The position numbers and the translations under genes were made by a program. The notes beneath the pieces are model-generated. The model was not told where the DNA came from. It ran no database searches and saw only the letters and a list, made by a program, of their open reading frames with translations. Of a stretch of 64,000 nucleotides of DNA, positions 53,478 through 63,662 are shown one piece after another; position 1 is the first letter of the stretch; every line of letters starts with the position of its first letter. Source of the DNA: Paracoccaceae bacterium (GTDB lineage: Bacteria > Pseudomonadota > Alphaproteobacteria > Rhodobacterales > Rhodobacteraceae); assembly GCA_017854585.1 (NCBI GenBank), contig JAFMHK010000012.1, forward strand, positions 1-64,000. The letters are read 5' to 3'.

Positions 53478-54113
53478 CTATCGGTTGTCTATTTCCTGCA
53501 CGCCACCCATCATCAACGCCGCGAGCACAGCGGTTTCATGCCCGACGGGCGATGTGCGTATCTCGTGGGAAGCGCCCGCCCGCGCCTGATCGGTCTTGTT
53601 CTGGTTAAGCTTCCACGTGCCTTCGATTTCGGTAATCTCGAAGCGGAAGGGCAATATGGTGCGCATCAAGCGATCCAGCACGTCGGTTGGCATCTTTGCT
53701 GTTGTCCAAGGCCGTTTGGGAAACAACATCGCTTCGAAATGTGCGGAAACACGATCAAGGTGTTCGCGCATCAGACCCTGATCCATCGGGTGCAAGGTGC
53801 CGCGCAGGTGGACGGCGACATAGTTCCATGTCGGCACCTGCGCCGGATCGCCATACCAATCCGGGGAAACATAGGCATCCGGACCACTGATGCTGATGAC
53901 AGCGGGCGTCGGCTTGTCGGTCGTTCGGGCGATCGGGTTGGATCTTACAAGGTGAAGTTCCGCGGACTTTCCCGCGTCATCGATGACAAACGGAATATGG
54001 GACAGCAGCGGAGCAGGGTCTGAATTGATGCAAAGCGTGCCGAACCCGCGTTTGCGCGCCAGCAACAGGTTCGTGAAGTTGGGTTCTTGCCGGAACGCGG
54101 GGTTTGGATGCAT
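53478..54113 (-). CDS. paiB: FMN-binding negative transcriptional regulator (PaiB family)
   Basis: The 211-residue protein opens MHPNPAFRQ, has LARKRGFGTLCINSD..LLSHIPFVID and later TWNYVAVHLRGTLHPMDQ, the PaiB-family pattern with FMN-binding split-barrel. Bacillus PaiB represses sporulation and degradative genes; most family members are undefined. The gene is monocistronic or cotranscribed with mtaB 26 bp upstream. Confidence 0.88.
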   Translation of the reverse strand: MHPNPAFRQEPNFTNLLLARKRGFGTLCINSDPAPLLSHIPFVIDDAGKSAELHLVRSNPIARTTDKPTPAVISISGPDAYVSPDWYGDPAQVPTWNYVAVHLRGTLHPMDQGLMREHLDRVSAHFEAMLFPKRPWTTAKMPTDVLDRLMRTILPFRFEITEIEGTWKLNQNKTDQARAGASHEIRTSPVGHETAVLAALMMGGVQEIDNR

Positions 54114-54139
54114 TGAAGCCTCCTTGAGGCAGGCTGCAG

Positions 54140-55399
54140 TCAGGCGTGAAGTTGTCTTTTGTCGTGACCAATGATCGTCGCCGTCACGATCTGGCCCTCT
54201 GGCTGGTCATTGGCGAAAGAAACCTCGGTAAATTGGGCCGTGCGGCCCATGCGTGGGTTTTCCATCAGGATGTGATGTTTCTGACCCATCTGTTGTCCCA
54301 GATGCAGCGCCACCTGTGCATCGCCGGACATCCGCAGGCGCGCGGCGCGGGCCTTGATCGTCGCGCCATCCACCTGCGGCATCCGCGCGGCAGGCGTGCC
54401 TTGGCGCGGGCTGTAGGGGAAGACGTGCAGCCAAGTCAGGCCACACTCCGCCACCAGTCGCAGGGAGTTTTGGAAATGAGCCTCGGTTTCGGTTGGGAAA
54501 CCGGCAATGATGTCTGCTCCGAACGTCATGTCGGGGCGGAGTGCGCGTGCCTCTTCCGCAAAACGGATGGCATCGTCGCGCAAATGGCGGCGTTTCATCC
54601 GCTTGAGGATCAGGTCGTCGCCATGTTGCAGGGACAAATGCAGATGCGGCATCAGGCGCGGTTCGGTCGCTATTGCCTGCATCAGGTTGTCGTCCACCTC
54701 GATTGAGTCGATGGAACTGATCCGCAGGCGCGGCAGGTCCGGCACCAGTTTCAGGATGCGCATCACAAGATCGCCAAGGCGCGGCGTAGCGGGCAAGTCG
54801 GCCCCCCACGACGTCAAGTCGACGCCGGTCAGCACCACCTCGTTATAGCCGCGATCAACCAGTCGCTTGATCTGATCGACCACAACCCCGGCAGGCACTG
54901 ACCGCGAATTGCCACGCCCAAATGGGATGATGCAGAACGTGCAGCGATGGTCACACCCGTTTTGAACCTGCACATAGGCGCGTGAACGTGTGCCAAACCC
55001 GTCAATAAGATGCCCGGCGGTCTCGGTCACCGACATGATGTCATCGACCTGCACCTTTTCCGTCTCACCGACGAAATCCGCGGCAAGTCCCCGCCACGTG
55101 GTGGGCTGCATCTTTTCGGTGTTGCCGATAACGCGGTCTACCTCGGGCATGGCGGCAAATGTCTCAGGCTCGGTCTGGGCCGCACAGCCCGTCACAATCA
55201 AGGTGGCGGTCGGGTTTTCACGCCGTAGCTTGCGAATTTCCTGCCGTGCCTTGCGCACGGCTTCGGCGGTGACGGCGCAGGTGTTGATGACCACGGCATT
55301 GTCCAACCCGGCAGCCGCCGACAGATCTTTCATCGCCTCCGTCTCATAGGCGTTCAGGCGGCAGCCGAGTGTGTGAAAGATGGGTTCGCGGCGATCCAT
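54140..55399 (-). CDS. mtaB: tRNA t6A37 methylthiotransferase MtaB
   Basis: The 419-residue radical-SAM enzyme has an N-terminal UPF0004 domain (HTLGCRLNAYETEAM), a radical-SAM cluster CDHRCTFC (about residues 149-156) and a C-terminal TRAM-like part (DNQPEGQIVTATIIGH). It adds the methylthio group to t6A at position 37 of tRNAs that read ANN codons. It lies 1 bp after dapF on the same strand and both are intact. Confidence 0.93.
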   Translation of the reverse strand: MDRREPIFHTLGCRLNAYETEAMKDLSAAAGLDNAVVINTCAVTAEAVRKARQEIRKLRRENPTATLIVTGCAAQTEPETFAAMPEVDRVIGNTEKMQPTTWRGLAADFVGETEKVQVDDIMSVTETAGHLIDGFGTRSRAYVQVQNGCDHRCTFCIIPFGRGNSRSVPAGVVVDQIKRLVDRGYNEVVLTGVDLTSWGADLPATPRLGDLVMRILKLVPDLPRLRISSIDSIEVDDNLMQAIATEPRLMPHLHLSLQHGDDLILKRMKRRHLRDDAIRFAEEARALRPDMTFGADIIAGFPTETEAHFQNSLRLVAECGLTWLHVFPYSPRQGTPAARMPQVDGATIKARAARLRMSGDAQVALHLGQQMGQKHHILMENPRMGRTAQFTEVSFANDQPEGQIVTATIIGHDKRQLHA

Positions 55400-55400
55400 C

Positions 55401-56237
55401 TTATATCCCCGCTAGGAATTCGGGGGTCAGAACGCCGGAAAAGACATGCGCCGTTGGCCCGGTCATCCAGACACCATCATCACGCCAGTCGATCTGGATA
55501 TCGCCGCCATCAAGCGTGATTCTGATATGGCGGCCCGTCAGCCCGCGCCGTGCCGCCGCCACGGCCACCGCGCAAGAGGATGAACCCGATGCAAGCGTGA
55601 TGCCCGTGCCCCGTTCCCAAACCCGCATCCGCAGATGATCGGTGGCGATCAGGTGGGCGAACTGCACGTTGGTGCGTTCCGGGAATAGCGGGTGATGTTC
55701 GATCTTGGCACCCAGAGCCGCAAGGTCCACGGCCTCGGCATCATCGACGAAGAAACTGCAGTGTGGATTCCCCATGCCGGTGGCCACCGGGTCACCATCA
55801 ATGGGCAGGTGCAGGGTATCGGTTGCCCGGGCAAGCGGAATGTCCTGCCAGTCCAACTGTGGATGCCCCATGTTCACAGCGGTCAGGCCGCCGCCCATAT
55901 CGCGTGAATGCAGCATGCCACGGTCCGTTTGCAGGGTCAGGTCCGGGCGGCCCGTCAGGTCCATTTCCATCCGCGCGATGCAGCGTGTCGCGTTGCCACA
56001 AGCGGCAGACAAGGTGCCATCGGCGTTGTAGAAAGTCAGTCGAAGATCGGCGTTGTCGCTTGGCGTGATGACGGCCAGTTGGTCAAATCCCACGCCCCGG
56101 TTGCGGTCCGCCAGCGCACGCGCCAGCCGCGCGGTCACGGCTACGGGGGTTACCCGCGCATCTATAACCACGAAATCATTGCCAAGCCCGTGCATTTTAA
56201 TGAAGGGCAGGCCCGGATGTGCAACCGTATCAGACAT
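55401..56237 (-). CDS. dapF: Diaminopimelate epimerase
   Basis: A 278-residue enzyme with two catalytic Cys in [12 protein letters not shown] and [11 protein letters not shown], and the N-terminal [17 protein letters not shown] block. It turns LL- into meso-diaminopimelate for lysine and murein. It begins the dapF-mtaB-paiB run on the minus strand. An inverted repeat in the leader is noted separately. Confidence 0.96.
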   Translation of the reverse strand: MSDTVAHPGLPFIKMHGLGNDFVVIDARVTPVAVTARLARALADRNRGVGFDQLAVITPSDNADLRLTFYNADGTLSAACGNATRCIARMEMDLTGRPDLTLQTDRGMLHSRDMGGGLTAVNMGHPQLDWQDIPLARATDTLHLPIDGDPVATGMGNPHCSFFVDDAEAVDLAALGAKIEHHPLFPERTNVQFAHLIATDHLRMRVWERGTGITLASGSSSCAVAVAAARRGLTGRHIRITLDGGDIQIDWRDDGVWMTGPTAHVFSGVLTPEFLAGI

Positions 56238-56543
56238 GGACGCGATATAGCGTGACAGTGCTGCTTAGGAAATCCCCCAAACCGGGCAGATAGGCGTCTG
56301 CCCGGCGGAGGTTCAGTGGCGAAAGTGATTGCAGACGATCGGATTTGCGAAAAGCCTGCCGGAACGACGTGCGTGGAATGCTACGGAGAGAACTTGGCGC
56401 AAGGCCCGTCCACGACCAAACCTGTGGCGCGGTTGCCCAGAGATCGCCGACAGTGCCGCGACGGCATGACCACGTGGCTTTGCAGATCATCCTGATTTCC
56501 GCTTGACGCCTTCGACCCGCGTTCTTAGGAAGGCGACCTGAGT
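56238..56543. other. Intergenic region between dapF and the tRNA-Lys gene
   Basis: This 306-bp gap has no convincing gene. It contains a perfect 9-bp stem CCGGGCAGA (56282-56290) with TCTGCCCGG (56297-56305) around a 6-nt loop, 45 bp upstream of the dapF start, without a T-run. Near the right end TTGACG (56503-56508) and TTAGGA (56525-56530) with a 16-bp spacer form a plausible tRNA promoter. Confidence 0.4.
56503..56530 (+). promoter_or_regulatory. Possible promoter of the tRNA-Lys gene
   Basis: TTGACG and TTAGGA lie 16 bp apart, 14 bp before the tRNA. The -35 is strong; the -10 is a weak match to TATAAT. The match is by eye only. Confidence 0.45.
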
Positions 56544-56619
56544 GGGCCCGTAGCTCAGTTGGTAGAGCAGTTGATTTTTAATCAATTGGTCACAGGTTCG
56601 AATCCTGTCGGGCTCACCA
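56544..56619 (+). tRNA. tRNA-Lys (anticodon UUU)
   Basis: The 76-nt cloverleaf folds fully: acceptor stem GGGCCCG/CGGGCTC, D-loop with AGTTGG, anticodon loop TTTTTAA containing TTT, T-arm GGTTCGAATCC and an encoded CCA end. It reads AAA and AAG codons. There is no terminator-like T-run directly after it. Confidence 0.97.
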
Positions 56620-56699
56620 TTTCTTCCCCCTTCGCTGACAATGCATAATGGCTGCGACACAGTCGTTAGCTCTGTTTGACTCACGTGCGAAAATATATA

Positions 56700-56714
56700 G
56701 AACAAATAGGGAAC
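56700..56714 (+). promoter_or_regulatory. LexA/SOS box of the alphaproteobacterial type
   Basis: GAACAAATAGGGAAC is an exact GAAC-N7-GAAC direct repeat, the reverse complement of the alphaproteobacterial LexA consensus GTTC-N7-GTTC. It lies just before the imuA start and should make the cassette SOS-inducible. A TTGACT (56676-56681) and TATAGA (56696-56701) upstream may be its promoter. Confidence 0.85.
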
Positions 56715-56736
56715 AAACTTGGTTGATTCCACGTGC

Positions 56737-57420
56737 ATGGCCTCCGTTGTCCCCCTTCATACCGCACCACCCACTTGCCAGCAGGCGCGCTTGGCCTGTG
56801 GAAGCCGGACTTTTGCCGATGTGTTTGCCGCCACGGCGCCCGACGCGGGCGTGGTTGGGTTTGTTCTGGCCAGCCTGCAAAACCAGACGCGTCCGGTATT
56901 GTGGGTGCAGGACCATCTGTCGGTCGCCGAGGCGGGGGGGCCCTATTTGCCGGCTGTGTCCCTGTCGGGTGGTATTCTGCGGGTGCGGTTGAACCGGCCG
57001 ACAGATGTGTTGCAGGCGATGGAAGATGGGTTGGGTTGCTCTGCGCTTGGCGGGGTTATCGGCGAGATATGGGGCGAACCGCCCGCGCTCAGCTTTACGG
57101 CAACCAAACGGTTGGCTTTGCGGTCCGAACACAATGCAATTCCCTGCTGGTTGGTCCGGCGGGGGGGCACTGCGAATCTGAGTGCGGCGCGCAACCGGTG
57201 GCGAGTCGCGTCCCTGCCATCAACACCCAACGTTTACGACGCCAAGGCCCCCGGCGATCCCCGTTGGCGGGTCGAATTGTTTCGGTCGCGCAGCGCGCAA
57301 CCCGGCACATGGATCGTATCCCATGACCGGGCGTCGGATCGTCTCCATTTTTCTGCCGTATCTGGCGATGGAGCGGTGGCAGCGTCACATGGCGCGGTCG
57401 GGGAACGCGCCCCCGGATGA
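56737..57420 (+). CDS. imuA: SOS mutasome protein ImuA
   Basis: A 227-residue RecA/SulA-like accessory protein of the translesion mutasome. Recognisable parts are LASLQNQTRPVLWVQDHL, ALRSEHNAIPCWLVRR and the C-terminal WRVELFRSRSAQPGTWIVSHD. The ATG at 56737 lacks a ribosome site; a TTG at 56719 with AGGG seven nt upstream would add six residues, but that site overlaps the LexA box. The last 98 nt also encode the start of imuB. Confidence 0.85.
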   Translation: MASVVPLHTAPPTCQQARLACGSRTFADVFAATAPDAGVVGFVLASLQNQTRPVLWVQDHLSVAEAGGPYLPAVSLSGGILRVRLNRPTDVLQAMEDGLGCSALGGVIGEIWGEPPALSFTATKRLALRSEHNAIPCWLVRRGGTANLSAARNRWRVASLPSTPNVYDAKAPGDPRWRVELFRSRSAQPGTWIVSHDRASDRLHFSAVSGDGAVAASHGAVGERAPG

Positions 57421-58858
57421 CCTGCCTATTGTATTGGCAATCGACGGGCAGCACGGCCCGGTGATCCACGCCAGTAACCGCGCGGCCCGGCAGCTTGGCA
57501 TCCATAAGGGCGCGCGGGTCGTTGATATGCGCGCGCTTTGCCCGACCCTGCAGGTGGAATACGCCGACCCCGCAGGCGACATGCGGGCCTTGGATCAGTT
57601 GATGTTATGGGCGCGCCAATGGTGCCCGTGGAGCGTGGTTGATGGTACCGATGGTTTGATCCTTGATACCACCGGATCAGACCACCTGTTTGGTGGAGAG
57701 GTCGCGCTGCTGGTGGCGATGGAAGAGCGCTTTTCCCAACTGGGACTGACCACGCAGATCGCCTTGGCCCCCACATGGGGCGCGGCATGGGGTCTGGCGC
57801 GGTTTGGCCCGGTGCGCGCGCTTTGCCCTGCGGATGGGGTAGACACGGCCTTGGCCCCCTTGCCGGTCAAGGCGTTGCGATTGACCGAAGACAGCGCCCT
57901 GCTGTTGCATCGCCTTGGATTGAAAACGGTGGCTGATATCGCCGCTGTGCCACGCCTGTCCCTGACCCGCCGTTTTGCCCGCGCCAGTCTGGAGTCCAAC
58001 CCCCTGCTGCGGTTGGATCAGGCGCTTGGCCAATTGGCTGAACCCTTGGCCAGCATAGAGGAAACGCCGCCACTGCGTGCGCTGACCCGCCTGTCCGAGC
58101 CTATTGAGGACCCTACGACCCATGTACCAGAGTTGTGTGCCGACCTTTGCGCGCAACTCAAGGCTACGGAGCAGGGATGCCGACAGTTGCGCCTGACGAT
58201 TTATCGCACCGATGGCGAGGTCAGCACGGTTTGCGCGGCCACATCACGCCCAAGCCGCAATGCCACCCATCTGGCACGCCTGTTTGACGGCAAACTGGAG
58301 CGGATCAATCCCGGCTTTGGTTTTGACCTGATCGTGCTTGAGGCGTTGGGCGTGGAACCATTGGCTGCCGCGCAATACGGTTTGGACCGCAAGGCCGGTG
58401 ATGATATGGCGCTGGCGCATCTGGTTGACCGTCTGACTGCGCGGTTTGGGATCAAGGCCGTCACCCGCCCGGTGCGCCGCGAAAGCCATGTGCCGGAACG
58501 CGCACAGGCATGGGTTGGCGCGCTGACGGCCCATACGGATGCCGATGTGCCTGTTGTCGCGCCGGACCGCCCCCTGCGCTTGCTGGAAACGCCGGAGGAA
58601 ATCCGCGTGCTCTATGCGGTGCCAGAAGGCCCCCCGGCGCAGTTTATCTGGCGGCGGCAAACCTTGCAGGTTGCGCGCTATGCGGGGCCAGAACGCATTG
58701 CCCCTGAATGGTGGCAAGACAAACCCGGCACCCGTCTGCGCGATTATTTCAAGGTTGAGGATCAGACCGGTCGCCGCCTTTGGCTCTATCGTGAAGGGCT
58801 GCATGATGATGGGCGTGGCGGTATCCCCCGGTGGTTCCTGCATGGGATGTTTGCCTGA
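57323..58858 (+). CDS. imuB: Catalytically dead Y-family polymerase ImuB
   Basis: From the ATG at 57323 the protein has 511 residues. It has a Y-family polymerase-like palm and fingers (RIVSIFLPYLAMERW, PIVLAIDGQHG, and ALAPTWGAAWGLARFG) but lacks the acidic active-site residues, as usual for ImuB, which bridges DnaE2 and the sliding clamp. The C-terminal RRQTLQVARYAGPERIAPEWW is typical. It overlaps imuA by 98 nt and is coupled to dnaE2 through TGATG. Confidence 0.93.
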   Translation: MTGRRIVSIFLPYLAMERWQRHMARSGNAPPDDLPIVLAIDGQHGPVIHASNRAARQLGIHKGARVVDMRALCPTLQVEYADPAGDMRALDQLMLWARQWCPWSVVDGTDGLILDTTGSDHLFGGEVALLVAMEERFSQLGLTTQIALAPTWGAAWGLARFGPVRALCPADGVDTALAPLPVKALRLTEDSALLLHRLGLKTVADIAAVPRLSLTRRFARASLESNPLLRLDQALGQLAEPLASIEETPPLRALTRLSEPIEDPTTHVPELCADLCAQLKATEQGCRQLRLTIYRTDGEVSTVCAATSRPSRNATHLARLFDGKLERINPGFGFDLIVLEALGVEPLAAAQYGLDRKAGDDMALAHLVDRLTARFGIKAVTRPVRRESHVPERAQAWVGALTAHTDADVPVVAPDRPLRLLETPEEIRVLYAVPEGPPAQFIWRRQTLQVARYAGPERIAPEWWQDKPGTRLRDYFKVEDQTGRRLWLYREGLHDDGRGGIPRWFLHGMFA

Positions 58859-61800
58859 TGCCTGACCGTGACCCGCAACCGCCCAAGCGCACATTGACGG
58901 ATAGCGATAGTTTCACCCCCAACGCGCCCGCCGATTTTATCGAGCTTGGGGTGACCAGTTGCTTTTCCTTTCTGTACGGGGCCTCGGATGCGGTTGATCT
59001 GGTCAGAAGAGCTTGGGATCAGGGCTATGATCGGCTTGGCATTGCCGATCTGAACACCATGGCCGGTATCGTGCGCCTGCATACGGAGGCGACCAAGGCC
59101 CATATCCATCCCCTCATCGGGTGTCGGGTGCAGCTAAGTTCGGGTGAGGCGTTTCTGGCCTATCCCCGCGATCGCGCCGCTTACGGGCAACTTTGCGCGC
59201 TGTTGTCGCGTGGCAAGATGCAAGGCGCAGATGGGGAATGGCAGGAAAAGGGGGCCTGCCACATCACATTGGCGATGCTGGGGCAGGTGGCAAAGGATAT
59301 CCAGTTGATCGCTCTGCCCGGTGAAGACCTGCGCGGGTTCGCAGCCAATCTGCCACGTCTGGTCCGCGCATTGCCCAGCTTGCGCCATGTCGCAGCCAGT
59401 TATCTCTATCGCGGTAACGATCGGGCGCGGATCAACCGTCTGGATAGGATCGCACGAGATAACGGCCTTTCGATTCTGGCGACCAACGACGTGCATTACC
59501 ACGTCCCCGACAGGCGGCCCCTGCAAGATGTGATGACCTGCATCCGGGAAAAAACCACGATCACCAAGGCAGGCTATCTGCTGCATGCCAATGCGGAACG
59601 CTACCTGAAATCCCCGTCCGAGATGATGCGCCTGTTTGCCGAATGGCCCCACGCCATCCGCGCCACAAAAGACGTGGCCGATTGCTGCAAGTTTTCCCTT
59701 GATGAACTGCGATATGAGTACCCTGAGGAGACCGTGCCCAAGGGCAAGACAGCCGACGGTTATCTGGCGGAACTGACATGGGCGGGCGCCACAGAGCGTT
59801 ACCCCGATGGTATATCCGACAAGCTTCGCGCGACTTTGGAAAAGGAACTGACCCTGATCGCCAAGCTGGAGATCTCGCCCTATTTCCTGACGATCCATGG
59901 CATCGTAGATTACGCCCGCAGCATCGGAATTTTATGCCAGGGGCGCGGGTCTGCCGCCAATTCTGCCGTCTGTTATTGCCTGAAAATCACTGCCGTTGAT
60001 CCGGACCAGAACGACCTGCTGTTCGAACGCTTCATTTCCGAGGAACGGCGGGAGCCGCCCGACATTGACGTTGATTTTGAACATGAGCGGCGTGAAGAGG
60101 TGATTCAGCACATCTATAACCGCTATGGCCGCCAGCGCGCGGGCCTGTGCGCGACCGTTATTCATTACCGCCCCCGCATGGCCATCCGCGAGGTTGGCAA
60201 GGTCATGGGGTTGAGCGAGGATATCACGGCCGCGCTTGCCCGCACGATCTGGGGCAGTTGGGGGCGCGAGATTGGGGCGCGTGAAGCCGCCGAGGCGGGG
60301 CTGGACCTGACAGATCCGCATTTGGCCCGCGCCATCAAGCTGGCCGATCAGATGATCGGAATGCCCCGCCATCTGGGTCAGCATGTGGGTGGCTTTGTCC
60401 TGACCCGACAGCCCCTGACGCAAACCGTGCCCATCGGCAATGCCGCCATGCCGGACCGCAGTTTCATCGAATGGGACAAGGACGATATCGAGGCTTTGGG
60501 CATCTTCAAGGTGGATGTTCTGGCGCTTGGAATGCTGACGTGCATTCGAAAATCATTCGATATGCTGGCGGCGCATTACGGCAAGAGACTCAGTCTGGCC
60601 AAGGTGCCCAAGGAAGACCCTGCGGTGTATGACATGCTGTGCCGGGGTGAATCCCTGGGTGTGTTCCAAGTGGAAAGCCGGGCACAAATGAACATGCTGC
60701 CCCGCCTGAAGCCGCGCGAGTTTTACGACCTTGTCATTCAGGTCGCCATCGTGCGGCCCGGCCCCATTCAGGGCGATATGGTCCACCCCTATCTGCGAAG
60801 GCGATCAGGTAAGGAAACGGTGGAATTTCCCTCTCCGTCACCGGAGTTCGGGCCCCCGGATGAGCTGGAACGTATCCTGAAGCGGACCCTTGGCGTGCCG
60901 ATTTTTCAGGAACAGGCGATGAAAATCTCCATGGTGGCCGCTGAATTTTCCCCGAAAGAGGCGAACAGCCTGCGCAAGGCCATGGCGACGTTTCGGTCGC
61001 GCGGGATGGTGACCGATCATAAGGAGATGATGGTCAATCGAATGGTCAGGCGCGGTTATGACCCAGAGTTCGCCGCCCGCTGCTTCAGCCAGATCGAGGG
61101 TTTTGGCGAATACGGCTTTCCCGAAAGTCACGCGGCCAGTTTCGCGCATCTGGTCTATGTGTCCAGCTGGCTGAAGTGTCACCATCCAGATGTGTTCTGC
61201 GCCGCCTTGCTGAACTCGCAGCCCATGGGGTTTTATGCGCCCGCCCAGATCGTGCGCGATGCCCGGGAGAATGGCGTGGAGGTGCGCGCGCCAGACGTGA
61301 ATTTCAGCGATTGGGACAATACGCTGGAACCCGTCAGCCATGGCAAATACGCCGTTCGTCTTGGATTGCGGCAAGTCGATGGGTTGCGGCAAGACGCGAT
61401 GACCCGCCTGATTGCTGCGCGCGAACTGCCCTTTGTCGATCTGGAAGATATCAAAACCCGCGCCCGTCTTGATGCGGGTAGCCTGCGCCGTCTGGCTGCG
61501 GCTGATGCGTTCCGATCCCTTGGGCTGGATCGGCGTGCCGCACTCTGGGATGCCGCCGCGCTGAAGGATGCGCCGGATCTACCACTGTTTACCAACGCGA
61601 ATACCCGCGACGAAGGGGCCGAGGTGCGCGTAAACCTGCCCGCTATGCCCATCTGTGAACATGTGGTGGCTGATTATCAGACGCTGCGCCTGTCGCTCAA
61701 GGCGCACCCCATGGCCTTTTTGCGCAAAAGCCTGCAGCGGCAGGGTTACATCTCGACCGCAACGCTGCAGCGCACCCATAATGGCGAATGGATCACGTTC

Positions 61801-62163
61801 GCCGGTATCGTTCTGGTGCGTCAAAGGCCCGGCAGTGCCAAGGGCGTGTGTTTCATCACGGCCGAGGATGAGGTGGGCGTGGCCAATATGGTCGTCTGGC
61901 CCAAGGTGATGGAGGCATACCGCCCCGTCATCATGGGTGCCCGCCTGATCAAGGTGGAGGGGCGTGTGCAGCGCGATGCCGACATCATCCACATTGTCGT
62001 GCATCACATGGAGGATCGGACAGATGCGTTGCGGCGCTTGGCGAATGACGTAGTGCCTACGCCCATTGCCCGCGCGGACGAGGTGCTGAAACCCGTACGT
62101 GAACCCAGCCCGCACCACCCGCGTGACGTTCGGATGCTGCCGAAGTCGCGCGATTTTCATTGA
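58858..62163 (+). CDS. dnaE2: Error-prone DNA polymerase III alpha subunit, DnaE2 (ImuC)
   Basis: The ATG at 58858 overlaps the imuB stop (TGATG) and gives 1101 residues. The N-terminal PHP-like domain (LGVTSCFSFLYGAS..LGIADLNTMAGIVR), the C-family catalytic aspartates in PPDIDVDFEHERR (around residue 403), the fingers GRGSAANSAVCY and the C-terminal OB-fold (WITFAGIVLVRQRPGSAKGVCFITAEDE) are present. It performs mutagenic translesion synthesis under SOS induction. Confidence 0.96.
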   Translation: MPDRDPQPPKRTLTDSDSFTPNAPADFIELGVTSCFSFLYGASDAVDLVRRAWDQGYDRLGIADLNTMAGIVRLHTEATKAHIHPLIGCRVQLSSGEAFLAYPRDRAAYGQLCALLSRGKMQGADGEWQEKGACHITLAMLGQVAKDIQLIALPGEDLRGFAANLPRLVRALPSLRHVAASYLYRGNDRARINRLDRIARDNGLSILATNDVHYHVPDRRPLQDVMTCIREKTTITKAGYLLHANAERYLKSPSEMMRLFAEWPHAIRATKDVADCCKFSLDELRYEYPEETVPKGKTADGYLAELTWAGATERYPDGISDKLRATLEKELTLIAKLEISPYFLTIHGIVDYARSIGILCQGRGSAANSAVCYCLKITAVDPDQNDLLFERFISEERREPPDIDVDFEHERREEVIQHIYNRYGRQRAGLCATVIHYRPRMAIREVGKVMGLSEDITAALARTIWGSWGREIGAREAAEAGLDLTDPHLARAIKLADQMIGMPRHLGQHVGGFVLTRQPLTQTVPIGNAAMPDRSFIEWDKDDIEALGIFKVDVLALGMLTCIRKSFDMLAAHYGKRLSLAKVPKEDPAVYDMLCRGESLGVFQVESRAQMNMLPRLKPREFYDLVIQVAIVRPGPIQGDMVHPYLRRRSGKETVEFPSPSPEFGPPDELERILKRTLGVPIFQEQAMKISMVAAEFSPKEANSLRKAMATFRSRGMVTDHKEMMVNRMVRRGYDPEFAARCFSQIEGFGEYGFPESHAASFAHLVYVSSWLKCHHPDVFCAALLNSQPMGFYAPAQIVRDARENGVEVRAPDVNFSDWDNTLEPVSHGKYAVRLGLRQVDGLRQDAMTRLIAARELPFVDLEDIKTRARLDAGSLRRLAAADAFRSLGLDRRAALWDAAALKDAPDLPLFTNANTRDEGAEVRVNLPAMPICEHVVADYQTLRLSLKAHPMAFLRKSLQRQGYISTATLQRTHNGEWITFAGIVLVRQRPGSAKGVCFITAEDEVGVANMVVWPKVMEAYRPVIMGARLIKVEGRVQRDADIIHIVVHHMEDRTDALRRLANDVVPTPIARADEVLKPVREPSPHHPRDVRMLPKSRDFH

Positions 62164-62246
62164 GGTCGGAGATAGAGAGCGGCCTGTCGCAACGGGGTGT
62201 GGCAAGACGACGTTCCGTTCTATGGTGACCCAAACGGAGCGCATCT

Positions 62247-63662
62247 ATGTTTCTAAGCATTTTCGACATCTTCAAGATCGGGATCGGCCCGTCATCGTCG
62301 CACACCATGGGCCCGATGACCGCTGCCGCGCGATTTCTGGATGACTTGCGGAATGGACGTGAGAAGGAGCCCGGCGCCGGCGAACTTGCTGCGGTGTCTT
62401 GCTCGCTCCATGGATCGCTTGCGTTTACCGGCAAAGGCCATGCAACGGATCGCGCCGTGATCCTGGGGCTGTCGGGGTTCGTTCCTGCAACGCTTGACCC
62501 CGATCGCGCAGCGGCATTGGAGGCAGAGGTGCGCGCCAATGGCATTGTAACGCCCAACGGCCTGCCGCCTTTGAAATTTCAGCCCGATACCGATTTGGTG
62601 TTCGACTACGACCAGATTTTGCACGGCCATCCAAACGGTATGATCCTCCGGGCTCGTGACACTGCGGGAAACCTGTATCTGGAAGAAACCTATTATTCCA
62701 TCGGCGGCGGATTCGTGGTGACCGCCCGCGAACACGCTGCACAGACCCATGGCGGCGCCGCCGCGCTGCACGCTGAGAAAAAGGCCGAAGGCTGCCCATA
62801 TCCCTTTGGGTCTGCAGCCGAAATGCTGCGTATGGGCCGCGAGAGTGGCAAGACCATCGCGCAAATGAAGTGGGCAAACGAGACGGCGCGCGAAGGCAAG
62901 ACAGTGGTTGCCGAACAGGTTGACGCGATTTGGCAAGCGATGAACAGCTGCATCGACAGAGGTCTGCGGATCGATGGCGAATTGCCGGGTGGATTGCGTG
63001 TGAAACGCCGCGCCAAGGCGATCCATGATCAACTCGAGTCCGAGGCAGGACGCAACATCGCGCAGCCCCATGTCGTGAACGACTGGCTGTCGGTCTACGC
63101 GATGGCGGTCAACGAGGAGAACGCGGCAGGTGGTCGTGTCGTCACTTCGCCGACCAATGGCGCCGCGGGCGTGGTGCCTGCGGTGCTGCGCTACTACCGC
63201 GACCATTGCATCGGCGCGACCGAAGAGGGGCGGCGAACATTCCTGATGGTGGCTGCCGCGATTGGCGGCCTGATCAAGCATAACGCGTCTATTTCGGGGG
63301 CCGAAGTTGGCTGTCAGGGCGAGGTGGGATCAGCCGCAGCCATGGCGGCGGCGGGGTTGTGTGCAGCGCTGGGCGGGACCAACGAACAGGTCGAAAACGC
63401 GGCGGAAATCGCACTGGAACACCATCTGGGAATGACTTGTGATCCGGTGGCTGGGTTGGTGCAGGTGCCCTGCATCGAACGCAATGGTCTTGGTGCGATC
63501 AAGGCCGTGTCGGCGGCGTCACTATCCCTGCGTGGGGACGGTACACACTTCATGCCGCTGGATAACTGCATCGAGGCGATGCGCCAGACCGGTCTGGATA
63601 TGTCGACCAAGTACAAGGAAACCAGCCAAGGTGGTTTGGCGGTAAACCTGCCACAGTGCTAG
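62247..63662 (+). CDS. sdaA: L-serine ammonia-lyase (SdaA type)
   Basis: A 471-residue iron-sulfur L-serine dehydratase, deaminating serine to pyruvate. The N-terminal [19 protein letters not shown], the GFVVTA block and the Cys ligands in VGCQGEVGS and [17 protein letters not shown] are clear. GGAG lies before the ATG. The stop codon overlaps that of the convergent LacI-type gene by 4 bp. Confidence 0.95.
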   Translation: MFLSIFDIFKIGIGPSSSHTMGPMTAAARFLDDLRNGREKEPGAGELAAVSCSLHGSLAFTGKGHATDRAVILGLSGFVPATLDPDRAAALEAEVRANGIVTPNGLPPLKFQPDTDLVFDYDQILHGHPNGMILRARDTAGNLYLEETYYSIGGGFVVTAREHAAQTHGGAAALHAEKKAEGCPYPFGSAAEMLRMGRESGKTIAQMKWANETAREGKTVVAEQVDAIWQAMNSCIDRGLRIDGELPGGLRVKRRAKAIHDQLESEAGRNIAQPHVVNDWLSVYAMAVNEENAAGGRVVTSPTNGAAGVVPAVLRYYRDHCIGATEEGRRTFLMVAAAIGGLIKHNASISGAEVGCQGEVGSAAAMAAAGLCAALGGTNEQVENAAEIALEHHLGMTCDPVAGLVQVPCIERNGLGAIKAVSAASLSLRGDGTHFMPLDNCIEAMRQTGLDMSTKYKETSQGGLAVNLPQC

